Origin: Nitrospirota bacterium | GTDB lineage: Bacteria; Nitrospirota; Nitrospiria; SBBL01; JAADHI01 | Direction: 5' to 3' | Length of the DNA stretch: 64,000 nucleotides | Assembly: GCA_029261195.1 (NCBI GenBank) | Contig: JAJDBU010000072.1 | Span: forward strand, 1 to 64,000 | In this document: positions 58,498 to 64,000 of the stretch, piece after piece | Position numbering within the stretch: position 1 is the stretch's first letter | Layout of the letters: each line of letters opens with the position of its first letter | Made by a program: the position numbers and the translations under genes | The notes under the pieces: generated by a model | The model's input: only the letters and a program-made list of their open reading frames with translations | Databases searched by the model: none | Told to the model about the DNA's origin: nothing

Positions 58498-59901
58498 ATG
58501 AGCAGTTTGAAGGACTTGGAGGATAAAAAAATGAAGTTTATCAAGAAGATACGAGTTACTTTTTTGCTCACAGCCATTTTTGGCACAATCGCAATGACCC
58601 TTTTTGTCGGGAAGGGACTGGAGACAAAGGTCTCAGCGGAGACAGAGCAATATAAAGATCTTAAAATTTTTTCTGAAGTCTTGTCCTCTCTCAAAAAAAG
58701 TTATGTCGAACCGCTTGATACAAAAGATTTGGTCTATGGGGCCATCAAGGGCATGCTTGGCTCCCTCGATGCCCATTCTGCATTCATGCCTCCCGAAGTT
58801 TATAAGGAAATGCAGGTCGATACCAAGGGGGAATTCGGTGGCCTGGGGCTTCAAGTGGGCATCCGTGACAAAAGGCTTGTCGTTGTCGCTCCCATTGCCG
58901 ACACGCCCGCTGCGGAAGCGGGCTTAAAGGCGGGAGACATCATCCTTAAGGTAGACGAGGCTGAAATGACTCTAGAAACCACCCTGATGGATGCCGTGCA
59001 AATGATGCGTGGCGCAAAAGGGACTGCCGTTACGTTAACGGTTAAACGGAAATCAGAAACAAAACCGCTCACTTTCACCCTCATCAGAGCCATTATCCGT
59101 ATCAATAGCGTAAAATCGAAGGTGATTGAGGCGGGGATTGGCTACATCCATCTCAGCCAGTTTCAGGAACATTCGGCACGAGATATGAAAAAGGCTATCT
59201 CAACACTTCTGAACGAAAACATCCACTCCCTTGTCCTTGATCTCAGAAACAATCCCGGCGGGCTTTTAAATGCAGCGGTCAAGATTTCGGACCAGTTTTT
59301 GGAAAGTGGTCAATTAATTGTTTCGATCAAATCACGCGATGGGAATAAGGATGAATATACTGCAAGCAAAAATAGCGAGCTTGGCGGCATCCCGATCATT
59401 GTGCTGGTCAATGAAGGGAGCGCAAGTGCCTCAGAAATTGTCGCCGGAGCCTTGCAGGACTGGAAACGTGCCGTTGTGGTTGGCATGCAGACTTTCGGGA
59501 AAGGCTCTGTCCAGACGATTCTCCCTCTTTCGGATGGCTCAGCTTTACGCTTGACCACCGCAAAATATTATACGCCGAGCGGCCGTTCGATCCAGAACAG
59601 GGGCATCGAGCCGGACATCATTGTTCATCCGGAGGTGACTAAAACGGTGGCGACTTCACCGATTGTTCGAGAGAAAGATCTTGCGCGTCATCTTGTCAAT
59701 GAGCTTGATCCCAATGCTGACAAGACGGCTCCCTCTGCTCAATCCGAATCGGATGACGAAATCAGCCCCGAGGATTTTGATCCTTCTGTCCAGAAAGCAA
59801 ATGAAGACACTCAGTTAAAGAAGGCGATCGATCTCCTGAAGAGTTGGAGAATTTTTAAAGAGATGGATCCAATTCTCTCCGTGAAAAAGAACCTTCGGTA
59901 A
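58498..59901 (+). CDS. ctpA: S41 family C-terminal processing peptidase
   Basis: PDZ plus VLVNEGSASASEIVAGALQDWKRAVVVGMQTFGKGSVQ. Confidence 0.95.
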   Translation: MSSLKDLEDKKMKFIKKIRVTFLLTAIFGTIAMTLFVGKGLETKVSAETEQYKDLKIFSEVLSSLKKSYVEPLDTKDLVYGAIKGMLGSLDAHSAFMPPEVYKEMQVDTKGEFGGLGLQVGIRDKRLVVVAPIADTPAAEAGLKAGDIILKVDEAEMTLETTLMDAVQMMRGAKGTAVTLTVKRKSETKPLTFTLIRAIIRINSVKSKVIEAGIGYIHLSQFQEHSARDMKKAISTLLNENIHSLVLDLRNNPGGLLNAAVKISDQFLESGQLIVSIKSRDGNKDEYTASKNSELGGIPIIVLVNEGSASASEIVAGALQDWKRAVVVGMQTFGKGSVQTILPLSDGSALRLTTAKYYTPSGRSIQNRGIEPDIIVHPEVTKTVATSPIVREKDLARHLVNELDPNADKTAPSAQSESDDEISPEDFDPSVQKANEDTQLKKAIDLLKSWRIFKEMDPILSVKKNLR

Positions 59902-59941
59902 ATTGAACGATGGCGTACCTGAACGCTTGGTCCAAGCTTGA

Positions 59942-59970
59942 GTCATTCCGGTCATCCTTTAGCCGGAATC
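59942..59970. repeat. Diverged copy of dispersed inverted repeat
   Basis: gtcattccggtcatcctttagccggaatcc, similar to 10052-10084. Confidence 0.6.
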
Positions 59971-60119
59971 CATATGATTTAGTCGTTGTATTCCCGTCGG
60001 AAGAATACAGGAGTGAGGAAAAAGTCGTAAGGCTTCAGGCGCTATATCGCTTTGAATGCCTTATTTTTTCAATGTTTTATGAAATAAAATCTCGCCTTGA
60101 AAAATAATCGCAAGTACTC

Positions 60120-60147
60120 TTGATTTACAAAAAATCATTGTTATATA
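60120..60147 (+). promoter_or_regulatory. Sigma-70-like promoter candidate for groESL
   Basis: ttgatt-N16-tatata upstream of groES. Confidence 0.4.
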
Positions 60148-60264
60148 TGCTACTGTCGCTCAAGTAAGGGCGTTCTGATTGTCAACCAAGGCGCTCGATT
60201 TTCGATCAGTTTTGGATCGTGTGAAAACTGCGTATTTTAGTAAAAACTATGAAGGAGGAGAAAA

Positions 60265-60549
60265 ATGTCGGAAGCAACTGCAACAGCGGTCAAGTTTAGA
60301 CCCCTTAAAGAGAGGGTATTTGTCAGATACGAAGCTGAGCCTGAAAAAACAGCAAGCGGACTCTACATTCCGGATGCGGCCAAGGAAAAGCCTCAAAAGG
60401 GGACCATTGAGGCGATTGGTAGCGAAGTCAAAGACGTCAAGGTTGGGGAAACCATCCTTTTTGATAAATACTCCGGCAGCAAGATCAATATTGATGACGA
60501 AGAATTCCTCATCATCAAAGAAGAAGATATTCTAGGCGTTGTCGGATAG
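60265..60549 (+). CDS. groES: Co-chaperonin GroES
   Basis: VKFRPLKERVFVRYEAEPEKTASGLYIPDAAKEKPQKG. Confidence 0.97.
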   Translation: MSEATATAVKFRPLKERVFVRYEAEPEKTASGLYIPDAAKEKPQKGTIEAIGSEVKDVKVGETILFDKYSGSKINIDDEEFLIIKEEDILGVVG

Positions 60550-60591
60550 ACGTATAGAAGCAAAGATAAAATTATTTCTAAGGAGGAAGAA

Positions 60592-62241
60592 ATGGCAAAG
60601 CAGATACTGTTCGGGGATGAAGCCCGTGCAAAGGTTCTTAAAGGAATCAATCAACTCAGCAACGCGGTGAAGGCAACCCTGGGACCTAAGGGCCGAAACG
60701 CCGTCATCGAGAAAAAATTCGGTGCGCCGACCATCACAAAAGACGGCGTGACTGTCGCGAAAGAGGTCGAATTACAAGATCCTTTTGAAAATATGGGCGC
60801 GCAATTGGTCAAAGAGGTTTCGAGTAAAACTTCTGATGTCGCCGGAGACGGGACAACAACAGCAACCATTCTTGCACAGGCCATCTTCAGAGAAGGTGCG
60901 AAAAACCTCAGCGCCGGTGCCAACGCAATGGAATTAAAGCGTGGGATCGACAAGGCAGTCGCTTCTGTGACGGATGAGCTGCTTGCGATGTCCAAACCGT
61001 GTCAGTCGAATAAAGAGATCTCACAAATCGGCACCATTTCAGCCAACAATGACGAAACCATTGGTGAGTTGATTGCCGAAGCAATGGAAAAGGTCGGCAA
61101 AGACGGTGTCATCACGGTCGAAGAAGCAAAGAGTGCAGAGACTTCTCTGGAAGTTGTTGAAGGCATGCAGTTTGACCGTGGATATCTTTCACCTTATTTC
61201 GTGACGGATTCCGAACGAATGGAAGTCCACCTGGACGATGCCATCATTCTCATTCACGAAAAGAAGATCTCTTCAATGAAGGACCTTCTGCCAGTACTAG
61301 AGCAGGTTGCAAAAGCAAGTCGTCCTCTGATGATTATCGCTGAAGACATTGATGGTGAAGCCCTTGCGACCCTCGTCGTGAATAAACTTCGCGGTACTTT
61401 GAATGTCGCAGCAGTCAAGGCGCCTGGTTTTGGTGACCGACGGAAGGCGATGCTTGAAGATATCGCCATCCTGACCGGTGGTCAGGTCATCTCTGAGGAT
61501 CTTGGCCTGAAACTTGAGAATATCAAGTTGGAGGATCTGGGTCGTGCAAAGCGGATTAGCATCGACAAAGACAATACGACTATCGTCGAGGGAGCGGGTG
61601 AGACCACAAAAATTCAGGCGCGCGTCAAGCAGATCAAGGCACAGGTCGAGGAGACCACCTCCGATTATGACCGTGAAAAACTCCAGGAAAGACTGGCAAA
61701 GCTGGTCGGCGGCGTTGCGGTCATCAATGTGGGTGCCGTTACCGAAACTGAGATGAAAGAGCGTAAAGCGCGTGTTGAAGATGCGCTTCATGCCACAAAG
61801 GCAGCGGTCGAAGAAGGTATTGTTGCCGGTGGCGGCGTTGCTCTCCTGCGTTGTCTTCCTGTGCTTGATAAACTTCAGCTTGAGGGTGATCAGCAGATCG
61901 GGGTTGATATTATCAGAAGAGCGATTGAAGAGCCGATTCGCCAGATTACGGCAAATGCCGGTTTAGAAAGTTCTGTCGTTGTCGATCGCGTTAAAAAAGA
62001 GAGCGGAGCCGTCGGTTTTGACGCCAACACAGAGACCTATAAAGATCTCGTTGAGGCTGGCATCATCGACCCGACCAAGGTCACACGAACCGCTTTGCAG
62101 AACGCGGCCAGTGTTTCCGGTCTGATGCTGACCACTGAAGTCATGATCGCAGACATCCCTGAAAAGAAGGATGGCGGTACGGCAATGCCTCCGGACATGG
62201 GTGGCATGGGCGGCATGGGTGGTATGGGCGGCATGATGTAG
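60592..62241 (+). CDS. groEL: Chaperonin GroEL
   Basis: [33 protein letters not shown]..., [20 protein letters not shown]-terminal repeats. Confidence 0.98.
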   Translation: MAKQILFGDEARAKVLKGINQLSNAVKATLGPKGRNAVIEKKFGAPTITKDGVTVAKEVELQDPFENMGAQLVKEVSSKTSDVAGDGTTTATILAQAIFREGAKNLSAGANAMELKRGIDKAVASVTDELLAMSKPCQSNKEISQIGTISANNDETIGELIAEAMEKVGKDGVITVEEAKSAETSLEVVEGMQFDRGYLSPYFVTDSERMEVHLDDAIILIHEKKISSMKDLLPVLEQVAKASRPLMIIAEDIDGEALATLVVNKLRGTLNVAAVKAPGFGDRRKAMLEDIAILTGGQVISEDLGLKLENIKLEDLGRAKRISIDKDNTTIVEGAGETTKIQARVKQIKAQVEETTSDYDREKLQERLAKLVGGVAVINVGAVTETEMKERKARVEDALHATKAAVEEGIVAGGGVALLRCLPVLDKLQLEGDQQIGVDIIRRAIEEPIRQITANAGLESSVVVDRVKKESGAVGFDANTETYKDLVEAGIIDPTKVTRTALQNAASVSGLMLTTEVMIADIPEKKDGGTAMPPDMGGMGGMGGMGGMM

Positions 62242-62281
62242 GCCTCGCTTCCCAAGCGTTCGAAGAACCATCAAGAAACAT

Positions 62282-62325
62282 AAAAAAGCCCTCTGCTGAG
62301 ATCTATCCAGCGGGGGGCTTTTTGC
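62282..62325 (+). terminator. Rho-independent terminator after groEL
   Basis: aaaaaagccctctgctg...cagcggggggctttttg. Confidence 0.8.
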
Positions 62326-62499
62326 GTTCTACTACTCTGAAGTCGTGATCTGCTTCCCGTTTCGACTTCAGAGTAGGGGTTTATAGCGTACAAATAAATC
62401 TTGTCAACAAAGAATCGAGGGTGTTACAATTTGCCACTTTTTCACTTGATTTTTTAAGTGCTGTTGGCGATTTTTGTAATTTGTAAAAGGGAGCAAACG

Positions 62500-64000
62500 A
62501 TGTATAAATCAATCTATATTCCGGTAGATAACTCAGACTATTCAAATACGGCCATTGATATTGGGATGATGCTGGCAAAGCAGTACGGTTCAAAGGTTAT
62601 TGGAAGCCATGCCTACGCGGCAAAACTGCATGACAAACGTTTCAAGCAAATGGAGGCAGGATTACCGGAAGAGTACCACGATGAAAATGAGCTGGAACGC
62701 CAGCGCAAAATACACGACTCCCTGATTACCCGTGGTCTTGAAATCATCACCGATTCCTATCTCGACATCATTGATCAAAAGGCGAATGAGAGCAATGTGC
62801 CCATGGAACGGGTGTCCCTGGAGGGAAAAAACTACAAAGTCCTCGTCCAGGACATCGTCAAGAATGGATATGATCTGGTTATTTTGGGCGCACTCGGCGT
62901 CGGAGCCGTGAGAGAAAGCATGATCGGGAGTGTTTGCGAACGCACGATTCGAAGGGTGCGGAAGTCCGATATCTTTGTGGTCAAAGAAACCACGGCACCA
63001 AAGCCCGGAGAGATGGGGAAAATCGTTGTTGCCATTGATGGCAGTCACCATTCCTTCGGCGGTTTCAAAACCGCGCTTGCGCTGGCAAAGACCTACAAAC
63101 TGGAAATGGACGTGATTTCCGCCTTTGATCCCTACTATCATTATGCTGTTTTCAATTCGATCTCCGGGGTATTGAACGAAGAGGCCGGTAAGGTTTTTCG
63201 CTTCAAAGAGCAGGAAAAACTGCATGAAGAGGTGATTGATTCAGGACTCGCGAAGATTTATCAATCTCACTTGGAAGTCTGCAAAAAATTGGCTGAAGAT
63301 GCAGAAGTGAAGATTAATACCTCCCTCTTAGATGGAAAACCCTTCGAAAAGGTGTTGCAATATGTCAAGAAGGAAAGACCTTGGTTGCTCGTGCTCGGTC
63401 GGATCGGCGTTCATTCCGATGAAGAGATGGATGTCGGGAGCAACGCTGAAAATCTGATCCGGATGGCACCCTGTAATGTTCTGGTTTCCAACAAAACCTA
63501 CGTCCCGCCGATCGACGCGATTGCAGAATACACGGTTGCCTGGACAGAAGAAGCCTCCAAACGGATGGAAAAGGTGCCGATCTTTGCGCGAGGCGTTGCC
63601 AAGACAGCGGTCTATCGTTATGCGATTGAGAAAGGTTATTCCATTATTACTAACTCGGTTGTTGACGGTGCGATGGGGGATATCCTTCCGAAATCAGCTG
63701 TGGACATGATGAAAAATATTGGAAAAACCCTGGATGAAAAGGGAATCGACCGGGACAAGATGACTTCTGAAGACAGTGTTTCCGAAACCCTTAAAGGCTC
63801 GGGTATCGCCGGCATGATGACGCAGATCGTCGGTGATCGTGATGTCGAACGTGCGGCGAGCTATGACGACAAGGCCAAGCTGGATTTTTATCTCTGTAAG
63901 GGTTGTGGTTATACGGCAAAAGGGGATCAACCTGTCGAATGTCCTGTTTGTGGCGTAAAGGGCGATCAATTCCAGTTCATTGATAAATCACTCTTCGAAG
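62500..64000 (+). CDS. Tandem universal stress protein fused to PCP_red-like and rubredoxin-like domains (3' truncated by window end)
   Basis: Open frame from ATG 62500 through 64000: MYKSIYIPVDNSDYSNTAIDIGMMLAKQYGSKVIGSH... second USP (IVVAIDGSHHS), WTEEASKRMEKVPIFARGVAKTAVYRYAIEKGYSIIT, CKGCGYTAKGDQPVECPVCG; not in ORF track. Confidence 0.85.
   Translation, partial: MYKSIYIPVDNSDYSNTAIDIGMMLAKQYGSKVIGSHAYAAKLHDKRFKQMEAGLPEEYHDENELERQRKIHDSLITRGLEIITDSYLDIIDQKANESNVPMERVSLEGKNYKVLVQDIVKNGYDLVILGALGVGAVRESMIGSVCERTIRRVRKSDIFVVKETTAPKPGEMGKIVVAIDGSHHSFGGFKTALALAKTYKLEMDVISAFDPYYHYAVFNSISGVLNEEAGKVFRFKEQEKLHEEVIDSGLAKIYQSHLEVCKKLAEDAEVKINTSLLDGKPFEKVLQYVKKERPWLLVLGRIGVHSDEEMDVGSNAENLIRMAPCNVLVSNKTYVPPIDAIAEYTVAWTEEASKRMEKVPIFARGVAKTAVYRYAIEKGYSIITNSVVDGAMGDILPKSAVDMMKNIGKTLDEKGIDRDKMTSEDSVSETLKGSGIAGMMTQIVGDRDVERAASYDDKAKLDFYLCKGCGYTAKGDQPVECPVCGVKGDQFQFIDKSLFE

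Noticed and set aside
60070-60264. CIRCE/HrcA operator upstream of groESL
   Set aside because: No TTAGCACTC-N9-GAGTGCTAA found by eye; only a sigma-70-like promoter candidate
62180-62240. GGM-repeat stretch as a novel repeat
   Set aside because: It is the ordinary GroEL C-terminal GGM tail
1-64000. CRISPR arrays, rRNA or tRNA genes, prophage modules
   Set aside because: No regular direct repeats, no recognisable rRNA/tRNA sequence and no phage structural genes seen by eye; a tRNAscan/Infernal run would be needed to exclude short RNAs

Overview
This 64 kb window is a bacterial chromosomal segment. Gene content would fit a Nitrospirota-like lineage, but that is an inference only and no marker was searched. 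Most of it is housekeeping: xth, PHP phosphatase, DEAD helicase, dedA, nagZ, pepA, queE, clpX-like, coaE, galU, lon, thiL, hemE, the ffh-rpsP-khpA-rimM-trmD-rplS-rnhB-yraN operon, ftsE-ftsX, ctpA and groES-groEL. The accessory core is about 16.5-32.2 kb. It holds an extracellular-electron-transfer type island on the minus strand: mtrC-like (10 CxxCH, lipobox), mtrA/DmsE-like (10 CxxCH) and mtrB/PioB-like (N-terminal CxxC) genes; a separate one-heme porin-cytochrome fusion resembling Cyc2; a monoheme cytochrome c; an unassigned monoheme multi-TM protein; a Rieske protein; a cytochrome b with a C-terminal fused cytochrome c; and a cupredoxin. Next to them lie a PAS histidine kinase, a sigma-54 (NtrC-type) response regulator, a stand-alone REC paralogue and a DUF411 protein. 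By eye I find three sigma-54 -24/-12 promoters (GG-N10-GC) in front of the three metal/electron-transfer transcription units. Each has upstream palindromes of the form (A/G)TGACA-NN-TGTCAT, so this looks like a coherent NtrC-type regulon for an outer-membrane electron conduit. Other notable items are a natural FtsX-EnvC fusion with a degenerate LytM domain, a truncated-at-window-end USP/PCP_red-like/rubredoxin-like protein missed by the ORF track, a ClpX lacking its zinc-binding domain, a histidine kinase/GGDEF remnant next to an IS3-type transposase start, dispersed inverted repeats, a Cus-type metal efflux operon with Met-rich adaptor tail, and two unlisted small ORFs.
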